From: Halomonas alimentaria
GTDB taxonomy: Bacteria > Pseudomonadota > Gammaproteobacteria > Pseudomonadales > Halomonadaceae
Reading direction: 5' to 3'
DNA length: 34,068 nucleotides
NCBI RefSeq assembly: GCF_009902005.1
Contig: NZ_WUTT01000001.1
Location: 1 to 34,068, forward strand
The position numbers and the translations under genes are program-made. Every line of letters begins with the position of its first letter. The stretch's first letter is position 1. Positions 1-7,909 of the stretch are shown here, one piece after another. The notes beneath the pieces are model-generated. The model saw only the letters and a program-made list of their open reading frames with translations. It did no database searches and was not told the origin of the DNA.

Positions 1-54
1 ACTGCTGAGTTCGGCATGGGATCAGGTGGTTCACGCTCGCTATGGTCGTCAGGC
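1..54 (-). rRNA. rrf: 5S ribosomal RNA, 5' half (partial, runs off left edge)
   Basis: Read on the minus strand from position 54, the sequence begins GCCTGACGACCATAGCG and continues with CCACCTGATCCCATGCCG then AACTCAGCAGT. This is the conserved first half of gammaproteobacterial 5S rRNA. The gene continues past position 1. The exact 5' nucleotide could be off by one or two. Unusually, a full 23S gene does not lie upstream of it (see the 23S remnant and the first finding). Confidence 0.93.
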
Positions 55-135
55 GAAAAACGGTGATTCATGCTGACACGACACGTCTCTTGCGTATCCG
101 GCGTCGTGGGTCATCACAGACCCCTTGGGTGTTAT
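55..135 (-). other. 23S-5S internal transcribed spacer
   Basis: The 81 bases between the 23S tail and the 5S gene begin with the conserved post-23S leader and hold no gene. They look like a standard rRNA operon spacer, so this half of the operon was copied or kept intact while the 23S body was lost. Confidence 0.7.
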
Positions 136-154
136 ATGGTCAAGCCTCACGGGC
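136..154 (-). rRNA. 23S rRNA 3'-terminal remnant (about 19 nt)
   Basis: On the minus strand 154-136 reads GCCCGTGAGGCTTGACCAT, the universal last bases of Pseudomonas/Halomonas-type 23S rRNA. It is followed by the usual post-23S leader (ATAACACCCAAG) and an approximately 80-nt spacer to the 5S gene. Upstream of position 154 the expected 23S sequence (AACCAxTACTAATT) is absent, and unrelated AT-rich sequence followed by the ABC transporter operon takes its place. This is a broken-off end, not a functional gene. It could be a genuine recombination scar or an assembly join in a repeated region. Confidence 0.8.
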
Positions 155-193
155 CACCTCCAGCAATGGTGCGGAATTCAGGTATCAGGATAG

Positions 194-207
194 ACTATAT
201 TTATAGT
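194..207. promoter_or_regulatory. AT-rich perfect palindrome upstream of the ABC operon
   Basis: ACTATA-TT-TATAGT is a perfect inverted repeat with a 2-nt centre, in a short AT-rich island surrounded by GC-rich DNA. It lies about 60 bp before the start of the ATPase gene. The right half contains TATAGT (202-207), a good -10 hexamer for plus-strand transcription, but no convincing -35 box was found 16-18 bp upstream. It may be an operator overlapping the operon promoter; that is inference from position and symmetry only. Confidence 0.35.
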
Positions 208-265
208 ACTTACTTGTGAGACACCACACTAGACTGTGGGCAGTGCATCGCCAGGAGGGCCCGCA

Positions 266-997
266 ATGGATGACGGCAAGGAGATCGCCCTGGAGGCCCG
301 CGGGCTGACGCGGCGCTATCGCATGGGCGAGGTCACCATCCAGGCCCTGCGCGGCGTGGATATGGCCCTCTATCACGGCGAACTGCTGGTACTGCTGGGC
401 GCCTCGGGTTCCGGCAAGTCCACCCTGCTCAATATCCTGGGCGGCCTCGACAGCGCCAGCGAGGGCGAGGTGCGCCATATCGATCGTCACGGCCACGCCC
501 AGGATCTCGGCCGCGCCAGCCAGCGTGAGCTCACCCGCTATCGTCGCCACCATGTCGGCTTCGTGCTCCAGTTCTACAACCTCATCTCGAGCCTCACCGC
601 CCGCGAGAACGTGGCCATCGTCACCGAGATCGCCCGTGACCCCATGCCCCCCGAGACCGCCCTGGCCCTGGTGGGGCTGGCCGAGCGACTCGACCACTTT
701 CCCTCCCAGCTCTCCGGTGGCGAACAGCAGCGAGTGGCCATCGCCCGGGCCGTGGCCAAGCAGCCCGAGCTGCTGCTGTGTGACGAGCCCACCGGCGCCC
801 TGGACTTCCGCACCGGCATACGCGTCCTCGAGGTGCTCGAGACGATCAACCGCGAGACCGGTGCCGCAGTGGCGATCATCACCCACAACGAGGTGATCGG
901 CGAGATGGCCGACCGGGTGATCCGCCTGCGTGACGGCAGGGTCGACGAGATCCAGGCCAATGCCCGTCGCCGCCCCGCCTGCGAGCTGCGCTGGTGA
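266..997 (+). CDS. ABC transporter ATP-binding protein (MacB/LolD-like exporter family)
   Basis: This is the cytoplasmic ATPase of a three-part exporter, energising the FtsX-type permease encoded next. Walker [10 protein letters not shown] lies at residues 45-53, the signature [14 protein letters not shown] follows mid-protein, and Walker [13 protein letters not shown] precedes the switch His in the ITHN motif. At 243 residues it has the usual length for a stand-alone MacB/LolD-type ATPase. A GTG at 236 would add ten residues. The ATG at 266 is preferred because a strong AGGAGGG (253-259) sits 6 nt before it. The stop lies 4 nt before the permease start, so the two are probably translationally coupled. 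The substrate cannot be read from the sequence. Confidence 0.93.
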   Translation: MDDGKEIALEARGLTRRYRMGEVTIQALRGVDMALYHGELLVLLGASGSGKSTLLNILGGLDSASEGEVRHIDRHGHAQDLGRASQRELTRYRRHHVGFVLQFYNLISSLTARENVAIVTEIARDPMPPETALALVGLAERLDHFPSQLSGGEQQRVAIARAVAKQPELLLCDEPTGALDFRTGIRVLEVLETINRETGAAVAIITHNEVIGEMADRVIRLRDGRVDEIQANARRRPACELRW

Positions 998-1001
998 GCC
1001 C

Positions 1002-3368
1002 ATGACCCGCACCCTGGACCGCAAGCTGCTGCGCGACCTGTGGCGCCTCAAGGGCCAGGCACTGGCGATCGCGGTGGTGATCGCCGGCGGCGTGATGACC
1101 CTGATCCTCGCCGTGACCACCCTGGACGCGCTCTCCGGTGCCCGGGACCGCTTCTACGCCAGTCACCACTTCGCCGAGGTGTTTGCCGACGTGAAGCGCG
1201 CCCCGCTCGGCCTGGTCGAGCGCCTTCAGGAGATCGAGGGGGTCAACCTGATCGAGCCCCGGGTGCAGGCCGCCATGCGTCTTTCGCTGGCCGGCTTCCG
1301 GGACCCCATCCGCGGCCTGGCACTGTCGATCCCCGACGGTCGCCAGCCACTGCTCAACCGCCTCCACCTGGTCGCCGGCAGCCTGCCCGAAGCGGGCCGC
1401 GACGACCAGGCGGTGGTCTCGGACGCCTTCGCCGAGGCCCACGGCCTGGTGCCAGGCGACCGCCTGGAGGCGATCATCAACGGGCGCCGTGTTCCCCTCA
1501 GGCTCACGGGCATCGCCCTGAGCCCGGAGCTCCTCTACCAGGTCGCCCCCAGCGACCTGATGCCCGACTATCGACGCTACGCCGTGCTGTGGATGAACCG
1601 CCGCGCCCTGGCCAACGCCCACGGCATGCAGGGCGCCTTCAACCGCCTCAGCCTGACCCTGCAGGCCGGCACCCGCCGCGAGGAGGTGATCGATGCCCTG
1701 GACCTGGTCCTGGCCCGCTACGGCGGCACCGGTGCCTGGAGCCGGGATGAGCAGCCCTCCCACCGCTTCATCGAGGAGGAACTCGCCCAGCAACGCATCC
1801 AGGCCACGGTGCTGCCGGCGATCTTTCTCTCCGTGTCGGCCTTCCTGCTCAACGTGGTGATGGGCCGCCTGATCCAGACCCAGCGCGAGCAGGTCGCCGT
1901 GCTCAAGGCCTTCGGCTATCACGACCGTGAACTGGCTCGCCACTTCGCCCTGCTGGCCGGTGCGATCGTGCTGCTCGGCTGGGCGCTCGGGGTGGCGCTC
2001 GGCGCCTGGGCCGCGAGCGGCCTGGCCGCCATCTATCGCGACTATTTCCGCTTCCCCGAGATGCCCTTCCGGATACCCGCCTGGGCGCTGCTCCTGTCGC
2101 TGGCCATCGTCAGCCTGGCCGCGCTGCTCGGCACCTGGCGGGCGGTGTGGCGAGCGGTACGCCGCCCGCCCGCCGAGGCCATGCGCCCCCCAGCACCGCA
2201 ACGCTTCCGCCGCACCTGGCTCGAGCGCCTGCTGCCCGGGGCGCTGCTCGGCCATGCGGGGCGTATCGTGCTGCGCAACCTCGGCCGCCATCCCGCCAAG
2301 GCGAGCCTCTCGGTCACCGGCATCGCCCTCTCCGTGGCGCTGCTGATGATGGGGGCCTATCAGCTCGATGCGGTAGAGGCGATGATCGACCAGCAGTATC
2401 GTCAGGTGCTGCGCATGGACGTGGAGCTGACCTTCAACGAGCCGACATCGACCCGGGCCCTGGGGGAGCTGCGCCATCTGCCGGGCGTGCTGGCGGTGGA
2501 GGGCTGGCGCCGGGTCCCGGTAACGCTGATACATGGCCATCGCGAGGAGCGCACCGCCCTGCTGGGCATGCAGGCCAGGCCGCAGCTGCGCCAGGTGCTG
2601 GACGCGCAGGATCGCCCCCAACGCCTGCCCGAGGCGGGCATGATGCTGACCCGCTGGCTGGCCGAATCGCTGGACGCCCGGGTAGGTGACACCCTGGAGG
2701 TGCAGGTGATGGAGGGCAGGCGCCAGCGCCTGGCGCTCACCCTCACCGCACTGTTGGACGAGCCGCTGGGAGTGGGTGCCTATCTGCCACGCCGACAACT
2801 CAACACCCTGCTGGATGAGGGGGCCGCGATCAGCGGGGCCTGGCTGCTGGTGGATGATACCCACCGCGAGGCACTCAATGCGGCCCTCTGGGAGATGCCC
2901 GGCGTGGCGGCCATCGGCCTGCTGGATGAGGCCGAACGCGGTATCCGCGACTACCTGGACGAGACGCTGCTGCTGTTCGCGCTGATCTTCGTGGCCATCG
3001 CCTCCTCCATCGCCTTCGGCGTGGTCTACAACGATGCCCGCATCGCCCTTGCCGAACGGGCACGGGAGCTGGCCACCCTGCGGGTGCTGGGCTACACCCG
3101 AGTGGAGGTAGCCCGCATCCTGCTCGGCGAGATCGCCCTGGTGACGCTGGTCGCCATTCCACCGGGCTGGGCCCTCGGGATCCTCTTCAGCCGGCTGCTC
3201 AACCAGGCCTTCAGCAACGACATGTTCCGCATCCCGCTGGTACTCACCCCCCAGGCATTCGGCATCGCCGCCGGTGGCGTGCTGGTGGCATCGCTGCTGG
3301 TCGGTATCATGCTGGTACGTCGCCTGAACCGGCTGGACATGGTCAGCTCGCTCAAGGCGTCAGCTTAA
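1002..3368 (+). CDS. FtsX-like ABC transporter permease
   Basis: A 788-residue inner-membrane permease with two FtsX-type halves. About eight hydrophobic segments are visible. One lies near residues 14-38, three lie around residues 265-400 (including [18 protein letters not shown]), one opens the second half ([16 protein letters not shown]), and three are at the C-terminus. Large extracytoplasmic domains separate the first segment from the next three and the fifth from the last three, as in lipoprotein or macrolide exporters of the MacB superfamily. It starts at an ATG 4 nt after the ATPase stop. With the ATPase and the HlyD adaptor it forms a DevBCA-like export system spanning the envelope, probably using a TolC-type outer-membrane channel encoded elsewhere. 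The substrate is unknown. Confidence 0.92.
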   Translation: MTRTLDRKLLRDLWRLKGQALAIAVVIAGGVMTLILAVTTLDALSGARDRFYASHHFAEVFADVKRAPLGLVERLQEIEGVNLIEPRVQAAMRLSLAGFRDPIRGLALSIPDGRQPLLNRLHLVAGSLPEAGRDDQAVVSDAFAEAHGLVPGDRLEAIINGRRVPLRLTGIALSPELLYQVAPSDLMPDYRRYAVLWMNRRALANAHGMQGAFNRLSLTLQAGTRREEVIDALDLVLARYGGTGAWSRDEQPSHRFIEEELAQQRIQATVLPAIFLSVSAFLLNVVMGRLIQTQREQVAVLKAFGYHDRELARHFALLAGAIVLLGWALGVALGAWAASGLAAIYRDYFRFPEMPFRIPAWALLLSLAIVSLAALLGTWRAVWRAVRRPPAEAMRPPAPQRFRRTWLERLLPGALLGHAGRIVLRNLGRHPAKASLSVTGIALSVALLMMGAYQLDAVEAMIDQQYRQVLRMDVELTFNEPTSTRALGELRHLPGVLAVEGWRRVPVTLIHGHREERTALLGMQARPQLRQVLDAQDRPQRLPEAGMMLTRWLAESLDARVGDTLEVQVMEGRRQRLALTLTALLDEPLGVGAYLPRRQLNTLLDEGAAISGAWLLVDDTHREALNAALWEMPGVAAIGLLDEAERGIRDYLDETLLLFALIFVAIASSIAFGVVYNDARIALAERARELATLRVLGYTRVEVARILLGEIALVTLVAIPPGWALGILFSRLLNQAFSNDMFRIPLVLTPQAFGIAAGGVLVASLLVGIMLVRRLNRLDMVSSLKASA

Positions 3369-3383
3369 TCGGGGAGAAACGCG

Positions 3384-4595
3384 ATGAGACCGTCACACCG
3401 CTGGATTCGCCGCCTGGCCTGGGGCCTGGCCGCCCTCGGCCTGCTGCTCCTGCTGGCCTGGGCGCTGCGCCCGGCGCCGGTGGCGGTGAGCGTGGCCCGG
3501 GTCGAGGTCGCGCCCTTCGTCGAGTCGGTGACCGAGGAGGGGCGCACCCGGCTGCGCAATACCTGGAACGTCTCGGTGCCCATCGCCGGCTACCTGCAGC
3601 GGGTGACTCTCGAGGTCGGCGACGCGGTGGAGCGGGGACAGGTCCTGTTTCGCCTGGAACCCAGCCCTGCCCCGGCACTCGATCCACGCTCGCGCCAGCA
3701 GGCCGAGGACGCCCTGCATGTCGCCGAGGCGCGGCTGCGCGCGGCCCAGGCCAACCTGGAAACGGCCCGCGCCGAGCGACGCTTCACCGAGGCCGAGTTC
3801 GAGCGCTACCAGACGCTGCACCAGCGCAACCTGGTCTCCGGCACCGACCTGGATCAGCGGCGCAGCCAGCGCGACCGCCAGCGTGCCGTGGAGCGCTCCG
3901 CCGCCTCCAGCGTTGAGGCGGCTCGCTTCGAGGTAGAGAGCGCCCGGGCCGTCCTGGCGATGGATAGCGGCCAGCGCGGCGACATCGAGCATCCCGAACT
4001 CGAGGTGCGCTCGCCCATCGAGGGCACGGTGTTGAACCGCTACCGCTGCTGCGAGGGGAGCGTGGCCGCCGGTGACCCGATACTCGAGCTCGGCAGCCTG
4101 GATACCCTGGAGGTGCAGGTGGACCTGCTCTCCATGGACGCGGTCAGGATACGTCCCGGCATGCCGGTGCGCCTCACCGGCTGGGGCGGCGAGGCTCCCC
4201 TCGCGGGTCGGGTGCGACGCATAGAGCCCGCCGGCTTCACCCGGGTCTCGGCGCTGGGCGTCGACGAGCAGCGAGTGCCGGTAATCGTGGACTTCGACGC
4301 GCAGAGTGCTCCCGCCAAGCTGGGCCTGGGCAGCGGCTTCCGGGTCGATGCCGAATTCCTGATCTGGCAGGCCGATGAGGTGCTGCAGCTGCCTACCAGC
4401 GCCCTGTTCCGCGCCGATGGCCAATGGTCGGTGTTCCGCGTCGAGGAGGAACGTGCCCGGCGCGTCGCGGTGACGCCGGGGCGGCGTAGCGGGCTGGTCA
4501 CCCAGGTGCTGGCAGGCGTGGAGGCCGGGGACCGCGTGATCGTGCACCCCGGTGAGCGGGTCGAGGATGGCATCCGGGTCGCAGTGGCTCCATGA
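3384..4595 (+). CDS. HlyD/MFP-family periplasmic adaptor subunit
   Basis: A 403-residue membrane-fusion protein. An uncleaved N-terminal anchor (residues about 9-28, rich in Leu and Ala) is followed by a split biotinyl-lipoyl domain and an alpha-helical hairpin (about residues 95-195, Arg/Glu/Ala-rich with QAEDALHVAEARLRAAQ). The lipoyl half with SPIEGTVLNR and the beta-barrel and membrane-proximal domains complete it. A GGGGAG box precedes the ATG and only 15 nt separate it from the permease stop, so it is the third gene of the exporter operon. It should bridge the inner-membrane complex to an outer-membrane TolC-like duct, which is not in this window. Confidence 0.92.
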   Translation: MRPSHRWIRRLAWGLAALGLLLLLAWALRPAPVAVSVARVEVAPFVESVTEEGRTRLRNTWNVSVPIAGYLQRVTLEVGDAVERGQVLFRLEPSPAPALDPRSRQQAEDALHVAEARLRAAQANLETARAERRFTEAEFERYQTLHQRNLVSGTDLDQRRSQRDRQRAVERSAASSVEAARFEVESARAVLAMDSGQRGDIEHPELEVRSPIEGTVLNRYRCCEGSVAAGDPILELGSLDTLEVQVDLLSMDAVRIRPGMPVRLTGWGGEAPLAGRVRRIEPAGFTRVSALGVDEQRVPVIVDFDAQSAPAKLGLGSGFRVDAEFLIWQADEVLQLPTSALFRADGQWSVFRVEEERARRVAVTPGRRSGLVTQVLAGVEAGDRVIVHPGERVEDGIRVAVAP

Positions 4596-4620
4596 CGGCC
4601 GGTGGGGTGGCAGCGTGGGG

Positions 4621-4648
4621 TTGTGACGCCACGGTCACCGGGTATCAT
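4621..4648 (+). promoter_or_regulatory. Probable promoter of the asparaginase gene with inverted repeat
   Basis: TTGTGA (4621-4626) and TATCAT (4643-4648) are spaced by 16 nt and match the sigma-70 consensus at 4/6 and 5/6 positions. GTGAC-N6-GTCAC (4623-4627 and 4634-4638) overlaps the -35 box and spacer and could be an operator. The start codon is 30 nt downstream of the -10 box. Confidence 0.45.
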
Positions 4649-4677
4649 TGGGCGCTGCCATCGCCCCGGAGCCGCCC

Positions 4678-5736
4678 ATGACCGCCCCCGTATCCGACCC
4701 TTCTCATCCCCTGCTGGTGATCTACACCGGCGGCACCCTGGGCATGCGCGAGACGCCCGAGGGGCTGGCGCCGGGCGGCGATATCGCCGAGCGGCTCGCG
4801 CACGCCCTGGAGCAGCTGCCACCCGGGCCTGGTGCCGGTTTGCCACCCTACCGGCTGCTCGCTTTCGACGCGCCCATCGACTCCAGCGCCGCCACCCCCC
4901 GCGACTGGTCGCGGCTGGCCGGGGTGATCGCCGCGCGCTACCGCGACCACGCCGGCATCGTGGTGCTCCACGGCACCGACACCCTGGCCTGGAGCGCCGC
5001 CAGCCTCGCCTATCAGCTGCAGGGCATCGACCGCCCGGTGGTGCTTACCGGCGCCATGCAGCCCCTGGAAGCGCCCGGCAGTGATGCCGCGGAGAACGTG
5101 GCCCTGGCGCTGCGCTTCGCCGCCAACCCGGCGCTTCAGGAGGTCGCCATCGCCTTCGACGGCAGGCTGCTGCGCGGCGCGCGCGCCCGCAAGTGGCATA
5201 CCCGCGACGCGGCGGCCTTCACCAGCCCCAACTATCCGCTGCTCGGCGAGCGGGTCGGCAGCGATGCCGTGCTCTATCCGGGACGCGGCCTGCAGCGACA
5301 GCAGCGCGGCGCGCCACGCTTCGAGCTGCCCGACTACGCCCCCCTGTGCGATGGCGGGGTAGCCCGGATCGCCCTATGGCCCGGCATTACCGCCCGCCAG
5401 TTGGCGGCATTGCTGGACGACTCCCACCTCAAGGGGGCCCTGCTCGAGGTATGGGGCGGTGGCAATATCCCCGAGGACCCGGCCCTGCTGGGGGTCCTGG
5501 CCAGGGCCAGCGGCGAGGGCAAGCTGCTGGTCGCCATCAGTCAGTGCCCGCATGGCGCCATCAGCCCCGGCGACTACGCCGCCGGCCAGGGTCTCAAGGC
5601 GGCCGGGGTGATCTCGGGGGATGCCATGACGCCCGAGGCGGCCCTGGCCAAGCTGGTCCATCTGCTCGCCCAGCCACTCGCCGATGTCGAGCGGCGGCGG
5701 CGCTTCCTCTCTCCCCTGGTGGGCGAGCGATTGTAG
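4678..5736 (+). CDS. ansA: L-asparaginase, type I (cytoplasmic)
   Basis: Hydrolyses L-asparagine to aspartate and ammonia. The first active-site motif YTGGTLGM sits at residues 16-23, with Thr17 as likely nucleophile, and the second, HGTDTLAWSA, supplies the Thr-Asp pair. At 352 residues without a signal peptide it resembles the low-affinity cytoplasmic AnsA enzymes more than periplasmic type II. The ATG at 4678 is preferred over an upstream TTG at 4648, because the TTG falls on the predicted -10 box and CGGAG lies just before the ATG. It follows the exporter operon but has its own likely promoter, so a functional link is not implied. Confidence 0.92.
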   Translation: MTAPVSDPSHPLLVIYTGGTLGMRETPEGLAPGGDIAERLAHALEQLPPGPGAGLPPYRLLAFDAPIDSSAATPRDWSRLAGVIAARYRDHAGIVVLHGTDTLAWSAASLAYQLQGIDRPVVLTGAMQPLEAPGSDAAENVALALRFAANPALQEVAIAFDGRLLRGARARKWHTRDAAAFTSPNYPLLGERVGSDAVLYPGRGLQRQQRGAPRFELPDYAPLCDGGVARIALWPGITARQLAALLDDSHLKGALLEVWGGGNIPEDPALLGVLARASGEGKLLVAISQCPHGAISPGDYAAGQGLKAAGVISGDAMTPEAALAKLVHLLAQPLADVERRRRFLSPLVGERL

Positions 5737-5855
5737 CGGAAAGCCAAACGTTGACGCCGGTCAGGCAACAGGCGCGCAGAGCGGCTATGGTGGGAAGGGC
5801 ATTCCCCGCGGTCGCCACTCAGGTACCGCCCCTGGCCAACGCAAGGAGCACCGTC

Positions 5856-6092
5856 ATGGAACACCCTGACCATCCCTTCACCGAACTCTTCGAGCAGCTT
5901 GGGCTCGCCTCCGAGCCCGAGGCGATCAAGCGCTTCATCGATCGTCATGCCCCGATCCCGGAGGATATCGCCCTGCCCGACGCCCCCTGCTGGAACGAGG
6001 GCCAGGCGGAGTTCCTGCGCGAGGCGATCGAGGAGGATGCCGACTGGGCCGAGGTGGTCGACCATCTCAACACCTCGCTGCGCAAGGGCTGA
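5856..6092 (+). CDS. DUF2789 family protein
   Basis: A 78-residue acidic soluble protein beginning MEHPDHPFTELFEQLGL and containing WNEGQAEFLREAIEEDADW. This matches my memory of the DUF2789 family, common in Pseudomonas and Halomonas and of unknown function. AAGGAG (5843-5848) precedes the ATG by 7 nt. It is probably helical throughout, with no membrane segment. Its stop is only 11 nt from the left target duplication of the IS1380 element, which now separates it from the hairpin at 7843-7877. Confidence 0.85.
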   Translation: MEHPDHPFTELFEQLGLASEPEAIKRFIDRHAPIPEDIALPDAPCWNEGQAEFLREAIEEDADWAEVVDHLNTSLRKG

Positions 6093-6103
6093 CGCCCTTT
6101 CAG

Positions 6104-6108
6104 GTCCC
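6104..6108. repeat. Target-site duplication, left copy (GTCCC)
   Basis: GTCCC immediately outside the left inverted repeat is repeated at 7827-7831 outside the right one. Removing the element and one copy joins the DUF2789 downstream region to the hairpin at 7843. Confidence 0.85.
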
Positions 6109-7826
6109 CCCGCCTCATTCACGAGGGCGTTGATCGGGCGGTCTGAAAGTGCTGGCTGGCGGCATCGCTCATCAAGATTGGCTTCTTCAGCGCGAATGGT
6201 CGTTGAGTAATGCCAGAATGCGGCCCCTTTTCCGCTTTCTTATAGCTCTTTAGAATCAATTGCGGCCGTCCAAGCAGACGTGATCGCCGACCCCTGCTCC
6301 AGTCGCTCGCTTTCTGATGTTGTGGTGGTCTCGCAGGAGCGTCAGCTCAGTGCGGTCAGCTTCGGCAGCCCCTTCAGCAGCGTCGGCCACCACTTGTCGG
6401 CGGCGGCACCCAGATGAACGGTGATTCGCCGAGCGTGCAGCCTCAGCGTGGCGGCGACCTTCAGCACTTGCTCGCGCATCCGGCTGAGGCTCCAGCCTTG
6501 GCGGGTCTGCCGCTCCAGCAAGCAGCGCAGGCCATGCAGGACCTGGTAGGCGTAGAGGCTGAGCAGCAGGCTCACCTCGTTGCGCGCCATCACGTCCTGA
6601 ACGGTGGAGGCGCCGCGATCGGTCGACGAGAGGTGCACGTCGAGCGCCGACTTCACCTCGCCCATGTGCGCCTCGGCGCTGCCGCGCTTGCGGTAGAGCG
6701 CCAGGACCTTCTCCGGCGGCCAGTCGAACTTGCCGAGGTTGGTGACCAGGAAGAAGGCATGCAGCAGCAGGTCATCGGGGCGTTCCTGCACCACCAGCAC
6801 GACGCGACGCGGTGCCGACCAAGAGCCCGCTTGATACTCCAGATCGTGGCTCCACTCGCGAGGCTGCTCGGGTGGCCGGCCTGGTGGCCGCTTCAGGTGC
6901 GGTGCCGCCAGCTTCTGCAGGCCCGTGTGGCTGCGCAGCCTGCCCAGGTACTCGATGCCGCGATCTTCCAAGGCCTCCAGCGTCGCGTTGTCAGTGAAAC
7001 CGGCGTCGATGCGCACCCGTACCTGAGCGCCGGTACTCTCGTTGAGTCGCCGCACCAGATGCGGGATCCAAGTATCGGCGTTCTCAGCCGGGCCAGCGTT
7101 GCCCTCGCGCAGGAGCCCACCCACCATGTCGCCGGTCTCGGCCAGCGAGGCGACCAGCGGCGAGTAGATGCGGGCACCGTAAAGTCCGTGAAATGCGGAC
7201 CCTCCTTGGTGGCCGTGGACTTCGATCGGCAGGCCGTCGATGTCCAGCGTCAGCTGCTTGGGACGCTCGCCGTTCTGCAGCGAGCTCAGGCGCCAGACCA
7301 CCAGCCGCAGCAGGCCTTCGTGCACGGCATCGATATTGTCGTTGCGCCCGAGGCAGCTCAGCAGCCGCGACAACGTGGCTTGAGACGGCCTGTCTTGGGC
7401 CAGGGGCGTCATCCCGCGCGCGTCGCTGCAGGCCAACTGCCAGAGCGGGTCACGGCGCAGCGTGTCGGTATCGCTGAGATCGATCCAGCCCATCGCCCGT
7501 TGCAGCACCAGGGTACGCAGCTGGCTGGCCAGCGAGTGGTGGATGCGTAGCGGGTTGCGGAGGTCGACCAGATTGTCTTCCAGCGCCTCGATCACGCCGC
7601 TGTTGTCGAGGGCTTCACGCAGCAGCAGAGCGCCACTGTCGCTGGTGGTTCGCTGGCCGCTCAGCTCAACACGGACAGCGCCGTTGCACGAGGGCGTCCA
7701 GGTGGATAGGCTTTCACCCATAGCGGATGGCTCTCTTGGTTCAGGTTCTTGGCGGAACACACTGAATTTTCAAGAGAATACCATCCGCTACCTTCGTTTT
7801 CAGACCGACCTCATGAATAAGCCGGG
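6109..7826 (-). mobile_element. Complete IS1380-family insertion sequence (1,718 bp)
   Basis: The element is bounded by imperfect terminal inverted repeats. The left end starts CCCGCCTCATTCACGAGG and the right end (complement) starts CCCGGCTTATTCATGAGG; 17 of the first 21 bases match. Perfect 5-bp target duplications GTCCC flank it at 6104-6108 and 7827-7831. One transposase gene is carried on the minus strand, leaving about 230 bp non-coding at its 3' side and about 105 bp at its 5' side. Size, 5-bp duplication and transposase type fit IS1380. Intact ends and matching duplications suggest a recent insertion. Confidence 0.92.
6342..7721 (-). CDS. IS1380 family transposase
   Basis: A DDE transposase of 459 residues. 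The catalytic triad is readable as Asp160 or Asp162 in LTLDIDG, Asp239 in VRIDAGF and Glu350 in YRKRGSAEAHMGE, the order and spacing of IS1380/DDE_Tnp_1-type enzymes. The YREN-like stretch is YRKRGSAE. An N-terminal stretch and a C-terminal helical region (LLLSLYAYQVLHGLRCLL) are present, and no frameshift or stop is seen, so it may be active. The ATG at 7721 is chosen; a GTG at 7760 could add 13 residues. It acts on the ends at 6109 and 7826. Confidence 0.92.
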   Translation of the reverse strand: MGESLSTWTPSCNGAVRVELSGQRTTSDSGALLLREALDNSGVIEALEDNLVDLRNPLRIHHSLASQLRTLVLQRAMGWIDLSDTDTLRRDPLWQLACSDARGMTPLAQDRPSQATLSRLLSCLGRNDNIDAVHEGLLRLVVWRLSSLQNGERPKQLTLDIDGLPIEVHGHQGGSAFHGLYGARIYSPLVASLAETGDMVGGLLREGNAGPAENADTWIPHLVRRLNESTGAQVRVRIDAGFTDNATLEALEDRGIEYLGRLRSHTGLQKLAAPHLKRPPGRPPEQPREWSHDLEYQAGSWSAPRRVVLVVQERPDDLLLHAFFLVTNLGKFDWPPEKVLALYRKRGSAEAHMGEVKSALDVHLSSTDRGASTVQDVMARNEVSLLLSLYAYQVLHGLRCLLERQTRQGWSLSRMREQVLKVAATLRLHARRITVHLGAAADKWWPTLLKGLPKLTALS

Positions 7827-7831
7827 GTCCC
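7827..7831. repeat. Target-site duplication, right copy (GTCCC)
   Basis: Identical to the left copy at 6104-6108, as expected for a 5-bp staggered cut by an IS1380 transposase. Confidence 0.85.
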
Positions 7832-7842
7832 GGTATCAATGC

Positions 7843-7877
7843 AACGAGCCCGCCCCTTTTCGAGGGGCGGGCTCGTT
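7843..7877. terminator. Perfect 15-bp hairpin between converging genes
   Basis: Arms 7843-7857 and 7863-7877 are perfectly complementary, GC-rich, with a 5-nt loop. No long T-run follows on either strand, so it is a bidirectional or Rho-assisted terminator candidate. It serves the minus-strand gene ending at 7910 and, before the IS insertion, would have served the DUF2789 gene too. Confidence 0.7.
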
Positions 7878-7909
7878 GTTGTCTCGGCTGACGGCCGAGC
7901 CTTGTGGGC

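Noticed and set aside
95..130. Possible third copy of the ACAGACCCC repeat
   Set aside because: A short ACAGACCCC match lies in the 23S-5S spacer, but it lacks the palindromic arms and is explained by the rRNA spacer.
185..1120. Long minus-strand open frame over the ABC ATPase gene
   Set aside because: It overlaps a clear ATPase gene with intact motifs and has a His/Gly/Ala-rich translation typical of antisense frames in GC-rich DNA.
879..2864. 661-codon minus-strand open frame over the permease gene
   Set aside because: Opposite frame of an evident FtsX permease; Gln/His/Arg-rich translation without domains.
4622..4639. CRP-type site upstream of ansA
   Set aside because: TGTGA and TCACC are 8 nt apart rather than 6, and the second half is imperfect; only a generic inverted repeat is supported.
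6414..7550. 378-codon plus-strand frame inside the IS
   Set aside because: Antisense of the transposase, whose DDE residues are intact on the minus strand.
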